Shown here: in pieces, positions 55,910-64,000 of the stretch
Numbering within the stretch: position 1 is the stretch's first letter
Layout of the letters: each line of letters starts with the position of its first letter
Assembly: GCF_014773385.1 (NCBI RefSeq)
Contig: NZ_JACXAI010000022.1
Location: 1-64,000 of the forward strand
Direction: 5' to 3'
Length of the DNA stretch: 64,000 nucleotides
Source of the DNA: Metabacillus arenae
Lineage (GTDB): Bacteria > Bacillota > Bacilli > Bacillales > Bacillaceae
Translations under genes and position numbers: made by a program
Notes under the pieces: generated by a model
Told to the model about the DNA's origin: nothing
Databases searched by the model: none
Seen by the model: the letters and a program-made list of their open reading frames with translations, nothing else

Positions 55910-56581
55910 TCATCCGAGTGGTTGGGTGGTATGAGAAATATAATCATCCGTTACCTTTAGATTGAAACATTTCTTCATAAGTCTTTCATTGGATACCTGC
56001 CACGTATGATTTTTTGGGGTGCTCCTTATATAGACATAGTTATATGGATTCGTTGTATAAATCTCAAATTGTTTTTCAGCTTCTTGTAAAAAGCCCTTAT
56101 CCTCGCCTATGTTCCTTTTTGGAAATTGAACCTGATGAAAGACTTTTTTTCTAAACATGATGGTTGGCCCTGCTATTGGTAATATTGCTTGCTTTCGAAT
56201 ACCAAGTTTTTGGTTTTGTTGAAAGTAGGTAAATACCTTTTTCTTTCCTACAATATCTGCCTGTTTCTCCTGAAATACAGTCATCGCTTGGGGAACATAA
56301 TAGGGCGAATAGTAATCATCATCATCAAATTTTGCGATAATATCATAGTTGGATTTGGTAACACCATAGTTTAAACATTCTCCTAATGTATTCTCGGAGG
56401 GAAGCTGATACACGTTTACATTCGAAAACTGTTCGGCCTTCTTTCGCCATTCCTCGATATTCATCTCATCTCCGTTTAAAACCACGATAAGCTCTTTTTC
56501 CTCCCAATCTTGGTGAGTAAAGTTATGAAATACGTTGTCCATCTGTGTATGCCTGTTTGTACAGGTAACAATCGAAATCAC
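55910..56581 (-). CDS. family 2 glycosyltransferase
   Basis: A 223-residue GT-A transferase: ISIVTCTNRHTQMDNVFHNF at the N-terminus, LIVVLNGDE, and the DxD-type metal site IIAKFDDDDYYSPYYVPQA (~85). It moves a sugar from a nucleotide sugar, probably to a cell-surface or peptide acceptor. GTG 56581 lies 8 bp after GGAGG. Upstream on the same strand (56600-56738) is an open stretch ending MLDVYHTGGME that may be the end of a lost gene. Confidence 0.75.
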   Translation of the reverse strand: MISIVTCTNRHTQMDNVFHNFTHQDWEEKELIVVLNGDEMNIEEWRKKAEQFSNVNVYQLPSENTLGECLNYGVTKSNYDIIAKFDDDDYYSPYYVPQAMTVFQEKQADIVGKKKVFTYFQQNQKLGIRKQAILPIAGPTIMFRKKVFHQVQFPKRNIGEDKGFLQEAEKQFEIYTTNPYNYVYIRSTPKNHTWQVSNERLMKKCFNLKVTDDYISHTTQPLG

Positions 56582-56782
56582 TTTCCATTCCTCCAGTATG
56601 ATAAACATCAAGCATTTGAATAGGGTAAGGCAGTGGACATGGAAATTGTTTTTTACAAGACTTAAAATCTTTTTTAGAGATCAGGGGATGATTTAAAGAT
56701 AAAAATGTAGTGAAGTTGTCCTGCAATAAATGACACAACTATTCTGTAAACCATGTCCCCTTTTTTATTCATTCATCTGCTT

Positions 56783-57535
56783 TTAAGGGAGATATCCTAT
56801 TTTTTTCATAGTAGGTCCGCATTGCTTCATGATAAACTTTATCTTATCCTCTGGCAGCGGTTTACTTGTACTATTGATTTTCTTAGATAATACTGGGTTT
56901 ATATCTTTATCTTCCAAATGACCGACTTGTTTAATAAAGTTTATGGTTCCGGTTTTTTGAGTGACAATGTCTTCGTACTTTACGAAATGCATATTTGGAT
57001 CAGATCCGCAAAGTTCTAAATAGCTATTAACACGAACATTCCATACCCTTGTAAATCCCTTAAGTGAACCATATGTCTTTATCAAGCCTTTCATATTCGG
57101 AAGACTTTTCCATACATCGATCGGATTTCTTACTAGAAGTATAATGGTACAATTTGGATAGCATTTCCGTAATAATTCTAACTCCTTTTTTCCATATCTC
57201 ACTTCCTTGTAACCAATCAAATCATGTTTATTGTTGTAGTTTTTCATGTATAATTCTTCATGGAAGTTCCTCACAGTCTGAATCATTACGGCGTCTACTT
57301 CATGTTTCGGCGGTGTCATACAGGCGATCCACTGATTGGCATCTTCCCCATTATTAAAATAAGCCTTCCGATGTTTAAAACCAGCGTGACGTCTGGTATT
57401 ATCAAGGATCTTACAGAAATCGGTTAAGCACCCGCCATTTTCGCCCCAAATTAACGTTTCTTTTCTTGCATTAAACAGGCGTTGTAAAAGGGTTGATCCT
57501 GAGCGATGGGTAGCTGATGAAATAACTAAATCCAG
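56783..57535 (-). pseudogene. sulfotransferase-like gene, start region damaged
   Basis: The frame reads LDLVISSATHRSGSTLLQRL from 57535, the PAPS-binding 5'-PSB loop of sulfotransferases, and continues with IILLVRNPIDVWKSL (3'-phosphate loop), WNVRVNSYLEL, and MHFVKYEDIV, 251 codons in all. Directly upstream of the loop the frame meets TGA, and the only ATG with a ribosome site (57543 area) is out of frame, so one base seems lost near the start. An internal ATG at 57319 would omit the PAPS loop. It could still be expressed from a non-standard codon; otherwise it is dead. Confidence 0.6.
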
Positions 57536-57979
57536 AAGACATCATTCCTTTCATTTTTTTACCTATTAGCTATCAAGCGGTCTTTCTAAGTTCCCATCTG
57601 ATTCTCTCGAAACAAATCCATCTAGGTTTTCAACTGCTCAACATAATTTTAGAAGTTAATATATTTATATGTTGTCAAGCTTTATATGGAATGCCATATG
57701 TCTTATCATTTAAGCCCATTTTAGGGTCCTGCCATTGATGCTGCCCCTAAAATAGTAATGTAAATATCATGAACATTGCACCGTTCGTCCAAGTTTTTTA
57801 GATGATTTAGTTGATAGAATGGAAGAAAATGAAGAACTTAGTTAATGCTGATTCAGGATATGGATGGACAAAGTCAAATTCAAATGAGTCCTCTTCATTT
57901 TGTGCATCCTATAAATCGTTTTGTATGATCAATATCTAAATCGTAAAAAGTCAAAAAAATAAAGGGTGATACATATTTA

Positions 57980-58007
57980 AAACTCCAACATTCATTGGAG
58001 TTTTTTT
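57980..58007 (+). terminator. intrinsic terminator
   Basis: AAACTCCAA / TTGGAGTTT stem, 6-nt loop, seven T residues. No gene is seen immediately upstream on this strand. Confidence 0.65.
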
Positions 58008-58061
58008 ATCAGTTAAGGAAGTTTAAGTTAATTAAAGTATTAACGTGATAAAGAGTGGTAT

Positions 58062-58140
58062 CATTGTCCAGCTTCGAGCGCCATCGGCCCTTAGGTTTCA
58101 GGGTCAAGTCGTCAAAGGACTATCGCTCTGCGTTTTTCGT
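58062..58140 (+). repeat. dispersed Bacillus-type intergenic repeat
   Basis: GTCCAGCTTCGAGCGCC and CCCTTAGGTTTCAGGG followed by AAGTCGTCAAAGGACTATCGC resemble the GTCTAGCTCCAGCGCC-type repeats scattered in many Bacillus genomes. The open frame across it is not a gene. Confidence 0.5.
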
Positions 58141-58525
58141 TCTAATATCAGAATTTATATGTTATCTCATTATTGGCGGTTTAATAACAATATATATAAT
58201 CTGTACCCTGCTTAGTTTTGATGATTTATGTCGAATAATTGATATTTTGAAATTTTCGAAGATAAGTCTGCCGATTTCGTAGATAAATTTCAGATTTCGA
58301 AGATATAAGGGGAAAAATCGAAGATAAGTAAACGATCGGTAGGTGATCAAGAGCAAAAAGCTATCTGTTATTGAATAAAAAACAGAAATCGTTTGAAATA
58401 TGGTCCAAATGAAGCGAGCACCCTAAAGAACTATAGAAAAAAAATCAGCTCTTTCGCTGATTTCATCAATTCCCACCTCGGACCTCACACCTTCAGAAAG
58501 ACACGTAGGGTATTTCTTATGATAT

Positions 58526-58852
58526 TTAATTTGCTGCTTCCTCCCCAGTCAATGCGATATGCCCTTCTCCCCAACTACACATGGCATCCAAAATCGGACG
58601 CAGGGACCAGCCATACTCTGTTAGAGAATAAACGACCTTCGGCGGAACCTGATCAAAAACGGTGCGGTTTACCACACTATCTGCCTCAAGTTCCCGAAGC
58701 TGCTGAGTCAGCATTTTTTGTGTAATACCAGGCATAAGTTTTTTCAATTCACTTGTTCGTTTTTCTCCTTTAATCAAGTGACACATAATGACGACTTTCC
58801 ACTTTCCGCCGATAACGTCAAGTGTGGCTTCTACAGGGATATTATAAGGCAT
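58526..58852 (-). CDS. HxlR-family regulator
   Basis: A 108-residue winged-helix protein: ATLDVIGGKWKVVIMCHLIK, RTSELKKLMPGITQKMLTQQLREL, VYSLTEYGWSLRPILDAMC. The single Cys in the last helix region may sense thiol or aldehyde stress as in other HxlR proteins. ATG 58852 is preceded by AAAGGAGG. Divergent from the MFS gene with duplicated operators between them. Confidence 0.87.
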   Translation of the reverse strand: MPYNIPVEATLDVIGGKWKVVIMCHLIKGEKRTSELKKLMPGITQKMLTQQLRELEADSVVNRTVFDQVPPKVVYSLTEYGWSLRPILDAMCSWGEGHIALTGEEAAN

Positions 58853-58885
58853 ATTTATTCCTCCTTTATTTCTTATAGGCACTTT

Positions 58886-59026
58886 AAGGTACCTACATTA
58901 CTTTAAAGTGCGTACTTTTCAATTTGTAATGTTCATTTCATAATAACATACACGAGCAGAGAATAAAAGGTTGAAAATAACCATAGGTACTAATAAGTTC
59001 CTACATTACTTTTAAGTACGTACTAT
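58886..59026. promoter_or_regulatory. duplicated HxlR operator
   Basis: The block CCTACATTACTTTAAAGTGC (58892-58911, followed by GTACTTTT) recurs as CCTACATTACTTTTAAGTAC (59000-59019, followed by GTACTAT), about 108 bp apart. Each has a partial inverted repeat around TACTTTAAAGTGCGTA. One copy lies next to each divergent gene, as expected for a regulator controlling both itself and the exporter. Confidence 0.65.
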
Positions 59027-59149
59027 CTTTTCTGTTTTGTATGTTTAATAATATTGTTTGTGGTAGCAGCGAGTGAAAAATTTGAAAGGCGCCTGATCAC
59101 GCTTCGCTATTCATGACCAACATAAGAAATTTACAAGGAGGATTCTTCT

Positions 59150-60367
59150 ATGAGTTCCATTGCTATAAATACTCAAGAGAAACAAGGCGGTATTCCAGCG
59201 TTAATGGCTTTGGCCATTAGTGCATTTGGGATTGGCACGACTGAATTTGTACCTGTAGGATTACTTTCTTCATTAGCTGGTGATTTGAACATTTCAATTA
59301 CTTTAGCTGGTTTATTAATATCTGGTTATGCAATGGGTGTGGCTGTTGGAGCACCGGTCCTTACTGCTTTAACAAACCGAATGAACAGAAAATCATTATT
59401 AATGCTATTGATGCTTGTATTTATTATCGGAAACTCAGTTGCTGCAATGTCTACAAGTTTTGGCTTATTGCTAGTTGCTAGATTCATTACTGCATTTTCT
59501 CATGGGGTTTTCTTCTCTATCGGTTCAACCATTGCAGCAGATCTCGTACCTGAAAACAAACGAGCCAGCGCCATCGCTTTTATGTTTACAGGATTAACAG
59601 TTGCTACAGTAACAGGTGTTCCATTAGGTACATTTATTGGGCAAGCGTTTGGATGGAGGTCCACCTTCTGGGCTGTTGCCATTCTAGGTGTGATTGCTAT
59701 TATGGCAAGTGCAATTCTGGTCCCTAAAAACCTTAAACAAGCACCACCAGCAAAAATTAGTGATACTTTCAAAATTTTAACAAACGGCCCATTACTCTTA
59801 GCATTTGCGATTACAGCTTTAGGATATGGCGGTACTTTTGTAGCGTTTACCTACCTTGCACCAATTTTAGAAGATATCACAGGATTCTCGCCAGGTGCTG
59901 TTAGTGTCATATTGCTTGTATATGGTGTTGCAGTAGCTATTGGAAATACTATTGGCGGGAAAGCAGCTAATAAAAATCCATTAAAGGCTTTATTATGGAT
60001 GTTCTTAATTCAAGCCATTATACTCGTTATCTTATCGTTCACCGCTTCATTCAAAGTTGTGGGTGTAATTACCATCTTCTTCTTAGGATTATTAGCCTTT
60101 ATGAATGTACCAGGATTACAAATTTATGTCGTTCAATTAGCTGAAAAATATGTACCTTCCACTGTAGATGTCGCATCAGCTTTAAATATTGCTGCATTTA
60201 ACGTCGGAATAGCAATAGGTGCTTTTGTTGGAGGACTGATAGTAGATTCTATCGGGTTAATTCATACACCTTGGATTGGTGGTGTAATGGTATTAGGAGC
60301 TGTCCTTCTTACATTGTGGAGTTCTTCTTTAGAGCGGAAACAAGCTGAAGGAGGAATGTGTGTTTAA
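59150..60367 (+). CDS. MFS drug/sugar efflux transporter (AraJ/YdhP type)
   Basis: A 405-residue major facilitator with 12 predicted helices. FGIGTTEFVPVGLLSSLAGDL near residue 24 is typical of the DHA1 group with YdhP/AraJ; RMNRKSLLMLLML is the loop 2-3 motif. It probably exports a toxic compound to which the HxlR protein responds. AAGGAGG site before ATG. Confidence 0.85.
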   Translation: MSSIAINTQEKQGGIPALMALAISAFGIGTTEFVPVGLLSSLAGDLNISITLAGLLISGYAMGVAVGAPVLTALTNRMNRKSLLMLLMLVFIIGNSVAAMSTSFGLLLVARFITAFSHGVFFSIGSTIAADLVPENKRASAIAFMFTGLTVATVTGVPLGTFIGQAFGWRSTFWAVAILGVIAIMASAILVPKNLKQAPPAKISDTFKILTNGPLLLAFAITALGYGGTFVAFTYLAPILEDITGFSPGAVSVILLVYGVAVAIGNTIGGKAANKNPLKALLWMFLIQAIILVILSFTASFKVVGVITIFFLGLLAFMNVPGLQIYVVQLAEKYVPSTVDVASALNIAAFNVGIAIGAFVGGLIVDSIGLIHTPWIGGVMVLGAVLLTLWSSSLERKQAEGGMCV

Positions 60368-60534
60368 TCAGATAAACAAAATGGCAATTGGAAGAAATCG
60401 TACATCTGCCAAACTAAAAATGTGGGAAGCTAATATTTTGTATAAAGATTTAAATAATTACTCAGTAAATTTCATTTAACTATTGAGGGATTATAGGGAT
60501 ATGAAAAACTATTAAAAAGCAGGAGATGAAAATA

Positions 60535-61377
60535 ATGATAAACAAAATGGATAATAAGGCAATCTTGTCAAACGGTGTTGAGATGCCATGGGTTGGATTA
60601 GGTGTGTTTCAGGTTGAAAACGGTCAAATCGTAGTAGATTCCGTGAAGGCTGCTATTCGTAATGGTTATCGCAGTATTGATACAGCAGCGATTTATGGAA
60701 ATGAAGAAGGGGTAGGGCAAGGTATTAAAGAGGGGATTGCAGAAACCGGAATCAAACGAGAAGATTTATTTATTACATCAAAAGTATGGAATTCGGATTT
60801 AGGTTATGAATCTACTTTAAATGCTTTTGAAGATAGTTTAAAAAAATTAGGACTGGATTACTTAGATTTATATCTAATTCATTGGCCAGTTGAAGGGAAA
60901 TTTGTTGACTCATGGAAAGCACTTGAGAAATTGTACAAAGATGGAAGAGTAAAAGCTATTGGAATGAGCAATTTCCAAGTTCATCATTTACAAGAGGTGA
61001 TGAAAAATGCAGAAATTATGCCGATGATAAATCAAGTAGAGCTGCACCCTCGCCTAAATCATAAGGATTTAAGAAAATTCTTAAAAGAAAATTCTATTCA
61101 GGTTGAGGCATGGGCACCTCTTATGCAAGGGGGGTTATTCGATAATGAAGAGCTTTTATCAATAGCAAAAAAATACAATAAATCAATTGCTCAGGTCGTT
61201 TTACGCTGGCATTTGCAGAACGAAGTGGTTATCATACCAAAATCCATTAAGGAACACAGAATTGTAGAAAATGCAGACCTCTTCGACTTTGAGTTGTCCA
61301 ATGAGGACATGAAAAAAATTAATTCTCTTAACCAAAATCATCGAGTAGGACCAGACCCAGATAATTTTGATTTTTAA
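60535..61377 (+). CDS. aldo/keto reductase (YvgN/YtbE type)
   Basis: A 280-residue AKR: GYRSIDTAAIYGNEEGVGQG (catalytic Asp and Tyr), SKVWNSDLGYES (Lys), YLIHWPVEGKF (His), and the NADPH site VIIPKSIKEHRI. Such enzymes reduce methylglyoxal and other aldehydes. ATG 60535 is preferred; the ATG at 60526 overlaps the AGGAG site. It lies 167 bp after the MFS gene and may share its stress regulation. Confidence 0.87.
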   Translation: MINKMDNKAILSNGVEMPWVGLGVFQVENGQIVVDSVKAAIRNGYRSIDTAAIYGNEEGVGQGIKEGIAETGIKREDLFITSKVWNSDLGYESTLNAFEDSLKKLGLDYLDLYLIHWPVEGKFVDSWKALEKLYKDGRVKAIGMSNFQVHHLQEVMKNAEIMPMINQVELHPRLNHKDLRKFLKENSIQVEAWAPLMQGGLFDNEELLSIAKKYNKSIAQVVLRWHLQNEVVIIPKSIKEHRIVENADLFDFELSNEDMKKINSLNQNHRVGPDPDNFDF

Positions 61378-61731
61378 ATTTTTGGGACTCATTCTAAATG
61401 ATTACTGTATTTTTGTATCGAACGTTTTCAATTGTGAACTTACCCAAGGAGAAAAGTGTGGCAATTATCAATCTAATAGTCATCCCAATTGGTACAGAAA
61501 CTCCTAGTATTAGTAAATACGATATTCAAAACAAATGAAATAAATTTTAAAAGAAGAGAAGAGCAAGTACCAACTTAATTCTATGAGTTCGACTATTCAT
61601 TTAATAAACCAACGCTATAAGATGTCCTTTTAATCAAACGTTTGTATAAAACAACAATTGGTTAACAATTTATTTAAAAACGCTAATCAACTTTATACAG
61701 ATTTATGGATTAAGTCACAATGATGATAACA

Positions 61732-61776
61732 GGAACCATAAAATTGCAGGAAATGCAGTTTTATGGTTCCTTTTTT
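61732..61776 (+). terminator. strong intrinsic terminator
   Basis: GGAACCATAAAA / TTTTATGGTTCC, 12-bp stem, followed by TTTTTT. Confidence 0.7.
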
Positions 61777-61985
61777 GCATTTTATTTGTTATCCAAAGTT
61801 AGAAGGTAACAATTGATTCTTTTAGTGAAAAGGATACTCCCGCAGAAATGATATAGCTTTCAGAAAAATTAAATGACAAATGTGTAATCGAAAGTTTGAA
61901 ATTGAACGTCATTATTAGGGGACTGTAACAGGGTTAGTTTTGATTAAAACATAAATCATAGTTATACAAAAGGATATTTTATTCC

Positions 61986-62126
61986 CTATTTATTTCTAAC
62001 TTTGCCCATTATATCCATTACATCAATGGATAGCTCCAAGGTGTCTTTGTTCCTTTTATTTAAAATGTAATGATTCGTATTTTCAACTTCATAGGCTAAA
62101 GATCCCATCAACTGTAAACCATTCAT
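61986..62126 (-). pseudogene. fragment of an unrecognised protein
   Basis: MNGLQLMGSLAYEVENTNHY continues to a stop at 61986, and the frame stays open upstream of this ATG for ~17 codons to a TAA, without a ribosome site. It looks like the C-terminal end of a lost gene. I do not recognise it. Confidence 0.3.
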
Positions 62127-62291
62127 CTGGTTTTTTTCGTTCGTACATAAATGCAATGGGAGTTTATGATATCTGTGTTTTTATTTAGAAACGATTGTTA
62201 TGAAATTAACTGATATTTTGTGTAATTATAAAAAAAATTTGGGAATAGTAAGTTTGTCGAAGTAAAACTAGCTTAAAGGATGGTGTATTGA

Positions 62292-63476
62292 ATGAAGAAA
62301 TGGGATCCGATAATTCGTTCTACCAAAAAAGGAACAAATAATGGATGGAATTTAGGAAAGGGTATCGGTACTTTGGTGCTAGCTCTTATGCTGTTGCTAT
62401 CGATGGCAAATGTAGGTTTTGCTGTTGGCAAAGATGCCCGCGGACCAGATGTATATGTCATTCAAGGAATGTTAAAATCACTTGGTAGTTACGAAGGCAA
62501 AATTAACGGTCATTATGATAAGGCGACTGTTCAAGGTGTAAAATATTTTCAGAAACAAAATGGATTACGTAGTACAGGTTCAGTAGATAGCCGTACGTTT
62601 CAATCAATCATGTATGCTTATTCACATCTGAAGTTCCCTTCGGCTCCTGGTGGAAAAGGCAAGGGTCCAGGAGCTGGCGAAGACCCAGGAAAAGGAAAAG
62701 GTCCAGGAGCAGGTGAAGGTCCAGGAGCAGGTGAAGGTCCAGGAGCAGGTGAAGGCCCAGGAGCAGGTGAGGGTCCAGGAGCAGGTGAAGGCCCAGGAGC
62801 AGGTGAGGGTCCAGGAGCAGGTGAAGGTCCGGGAGCAGGTGAGGGTCCAGGAGCAGGTGAAGGTCCGGGAGCAGGTGAGGGTCCAGGAGCAGGTGAAGGC
62901 CCGGGAGCAGGTGAGGGTCCAGGAGCAGGTGAAGGTCCGGGAGCAGGTGAGGGTCCAGGAGCAGGTGAAGGCCCAGGAGCAGGTGAGGGTCCAGGAGCAG
63001 GTGAAGGTCCGGGAGCAGGCGAAGGTCCAGGAGCAGGTGAAGGTCCAGGAGCTGGCGAAGGCCCAGGAGCAGGTGAGGGTCCAGGAGCAGGTGAAGGCCC
63101 AGGAGCAGGTGAAGGCCCAGGAGCGGGTGAAGGCCCGGGAGCAGGCGAAGGTGAAGAACAAGGGCCTGATAAAGGTCCAGGAAAAGCTGAAGAACCAGCC
63201 AAAGAACCAAGCAAAGAGCCAAGCAAAGAGCCAAGCAAAGAGCCAAGCAAAGAGCCAAGCAAAGAGCCAAGCAAAGAACCAAGCAAAGAGCCAAGCAAAG
63301 AACCAAGCAAAGAGCCAAGCAAAGAGCCAAGCAAAGAACCAAGCAAAGAACCAAGCAAAGAGCCAAGCAAAGAACCAAGCAAAGAACCAAGCAAAGAGCC
63401 AAGCAAACAACCAAGCAAAGAGCCAAGCAAAGAGCCAAGCAAAGAGCCAAGCAAAGAGCCAAGCAAAGAAAACTAA
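62292..63476 (+). CDS. secreted peptidoglycan-binding-domain protein with GPGAGE and EPSK repeats
   Basis: A 394-residue exported protein. Residues ~24-45 form the signal peptide ([18 protein letters not shown]). Residues ~50-105 are a PG_binding_1 domain ([33 protein letters not shown]). Then come 25 exact GPGAGE hexapeptides and 22 EPSK-type tetrapeptides to the C-terminus. The first tract is acidic, flexible and elastin/collagen-like; the second is a charged Pro/Lys/Glu spacer. No LPXTG. It probably attaches to the wall through the N-terminal domain and exposes the repeats. AAAGGATGG precedes the ATG. Confidence 0.82.
   Translation: MKKWDPIIRSTKKGTNNGWNLGKGIGTLVLALMLLLSMANVGFAVGKDARGPDVYVIQGMLKSLGSYEGKINGHYDKATVQGVKYFQKQNGLRSTGSVDSRTFQSIMYAYSHLKFPSAPGGKGKGPGAGEDPGKGKGPGAGEGPGAGEGPGAGEGPGAGEGPGAGEGPGAGEGPGAGEGPGAGEGPGAGEGPGAGEGPGAGEGPGAGEGPGAGEGPGAGEGPGAGEGPGAGEGPGAGEGPGAGEGPGAGEGPGAGEGPGAGEGPGAGEGPGAGEGPGAGEGPGAGEGEEQGPDKGPGKAEEPAKEPSKEPSKEPSKEPSKEPSKEPSKEPSKEPSKEPSKEPSKEPSKEPSKEPSKEPSKEPSKEPSKEPSKQPSKEPSKEPSKEPSKEPSKEN
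62700..63149 (+). repeat. 25 x 18-bp tandem repeat (GPGAGE)
   Basis: Units of GGTCCAGGAGCAGGTGAA with synonymous changes only (GGCCCA, GGTCCG, GGCGAA, GGTGAG, GCGGGT) fill exactly 450 bp. The protein sequence is invariant while third positions vary, indicating selection on the hexapeptide. Confidence 0.9.
63204..63467 (+). repeat. 22 x 12-bp tandem repeat (EPSK)
   Basis: Units of GAGCCAAGCAAA, alternating GAG/GAA at the Glu codon, fill 264 bp; one unit reads CAA (QPSK). A preceding EPAK unit is a variant. Confidence 0.9.
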
Positions 63477-63571
63477 GGAATCTTGTAACGAACCTGGAAA
63501 ATTTAAAAATCCATAATAAAAGCATCAAGTTCTTTGAACTTAACTAATATGTCGTATAAAAAACACCATTT

Positions 63572-63620
63572 AGGCTGCCATTGTTCCAAATTTTTTGGAG
63601 TGAGGCAGCCTGATTTTTTT
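63572..63620 (+). terminator. terminator after repeat protein
   Basis: AGGCTGCC / GGCAGCCT stem with a 24-nt loop, then GATTTTTTT. Confidence 0.7.
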
Positions 63621-63778
63621 GGTTGAAGATATCCTTAATCCCTCTTCTAAGATTTGCTAATTCAAACTTGATACCGTTAGTTGAAACCTATTTGAATCGT
63701 ATATCATTATATAGGAAAACGTCATACTTAGATTTAAAACGAAAAGTCGGGTCATTTATAATAAAGCTTAGATAATTC

Positions 63779-63830
63779 ATAAAAAAGTCTGATCAAAAAT
63801 CCTGTATTAATATGCAGGATTTTCTTTTGT
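63779..63830 (-). repeat. Tn7-like end box fused to hairpin
   Basis: CATAAAAAAGTCTGATCAAAA (inverted box) runs into AAAATCCTG / CAGGATTTTC, the same composite as at 52125-52170. The shared layout suggests a repeated element or a similar insertion history at both sites. Confidence 0.45.
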
Positions 63831-64000
63831 TCAGCAAACGGCCATATTCTAAATTAATCTTTCTCTAATTCCCCTCTACTGTTCAATAAAATTAGCATGT
63901 GTGTTTTCTGAAAGCATGCTAGCTAAGTAATCCTCCATTTCTCACACGGATTTCCCACAACCTTGCATCTTTTTCTTTGCCTATATCCGTCAAAAAGGTT

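Larger units (their letters stand above)
57536..58525. other. long intergenic region with repeat and terminators
   Basis: It holds a terminator at 57980-58007, a dispersed Bacillus-type repeat at ~58062-58140, and a hairpin AAATCAGC / GCTGATTT at 58441-58467 downstream of the HxlR gene on the other strand. Small frames present have no support. Confidence 0.45.
61378..62291. other. long intergenic region with relics
   Basis: TTAATCAAACGTTTGTATAA (~61630-61649) and TAATCAACTTTATACAGATT (~61683-61702) look like worn Tn7-like end boxes. A strong terminator follows at 61732-61776. On the minus strand a 47-codon relic lies at 61986-62126. Otherwise no gene is seen. Confidence 0.4.
63477..64000. 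other. right edge, no supported gene
   Basis: It contains two terminator-like hairpins and one Tn7-like end box. On the minus strand near 63960-63890 a frame reads TFLTDIGKEKDARLWEIRVR before a stop; it may be the end of a gene starting outside the window, but I cannot identify it. Confidence 0.4.

Noticed and set aside
58055-58282. 75-codon frame
   Set aside because: Its first third is a dispersed Bacillus intergenic repeat and the rest is AT-rich sequence without support.
62700-63467. CRISPR array
   Set aside because: The repeats are contiguous, in frame with a secreted protein, and have no spacers; no cas gene is present.
62608-63528. Several long open frames on both strands across the repeat region
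   Set aside because: They arise because 18- and 12-bp repeats keep all frames open; they lack ribosome sites and give only low-complexity products.

Overview
The window looks like chromosomal DNA of a low-G+C Gram-positive of the Bacillaceae. It has strong AGGAGG-type ribosome sites, frequent TTG/GTG starts, sigma-A promoters, cre and Zur boxes of the Bacillus type, and proteins closest to Bacillus/Staphylococcus families (GlnK/GlnL-type two-component system, CstB, Cnt system). No rRNA, tRNA or CRISPR array was seen. Much of the DNA is accessory, with many decayed genes and transposon-end remnants.

Region 1 (1-1536) is debris: the frameshifted 3' end of a LacI/solute-binding regulator, Tn7-like end repeats and a broken small gene. 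Region 2 (1.5-18.9 kb) is a catabolic island: molybdopterin oxidoreductase, TauE-type exporter, LysR regulator, an ASL/fumarase-superfamily lyase, a complete TctCBA tripartite tricarboxylate transporter behind a cre site, an MmgE/PrpD protein, a Dabb protein, a CstB-like persulfide dioxygenase-rhodanese, a thiosulfate/mercaptopyruvate sulfurtransferase, GlcD/GlcF oxidase subunits and an OsmC protein. Taken together it suggests uptake and cleavage of a sulfur-bearing di- or tricarboxylate, oxidation of the released sulfur and export of sulfite; this substrate is an inference. Region 3 (18.9-20.4 kb) is a decayed SDR / NTF2-like / MerR group.

Region 4 (20.6-31.9 kb) is an opine metallophore locus, cntKLM-ABCDF-E, with two Zur boxes and sigma-A promoters. 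CntM residues match the published rules for NADPH and pyruvate, so staphylopine is the predicted product. A His-rich protein follows. The locus is bracketed by oppositely oriented Tn7-like end repeats and two tnsA remnants, so it may be cargo of a dead Tn7-like element. An orphan IS200/IS605-type omega-RNA-like sequence lies at 31.9-32.1 kb.

Region 5 (32.1-39.2 kb) handles C4 acids: a GlnL/GlnK-like two-component system, a divergent glutamate/aspartate-type symporter behind four tandem 10-bp repeats, aspartase, and malate:quinone oxidoreductase. Region 6 (40-48.4 kb) is an ABC importer with a cytoplasmic glycerophosphodiesterase, an inositol-monophosphatase-family enzyme and an unusual LacI-HTH/solute-binding fusion regulator; a glycerophosphodiester such as glycerophosphoinositol is a reasonable candidate substrate.

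Region 7 (48.5-61.4 kb) is mixed: an MDR oxidoreductase, a LysR/methyltransferase divergent pair, a secreted phosphodiester glycosidase and a secreted, foreign-looking GDPD, a glycosyltransferase and a damaged sulfotransferase, an HxlR/MFS pair with duplicated operators, and an aldo-keto reductase. Region 8 (62.3-63.5 kb) encodes a secreted peptidoglycan-binding-domain protein with 25 GPGAGE and 22 EPSK tandem repeats.
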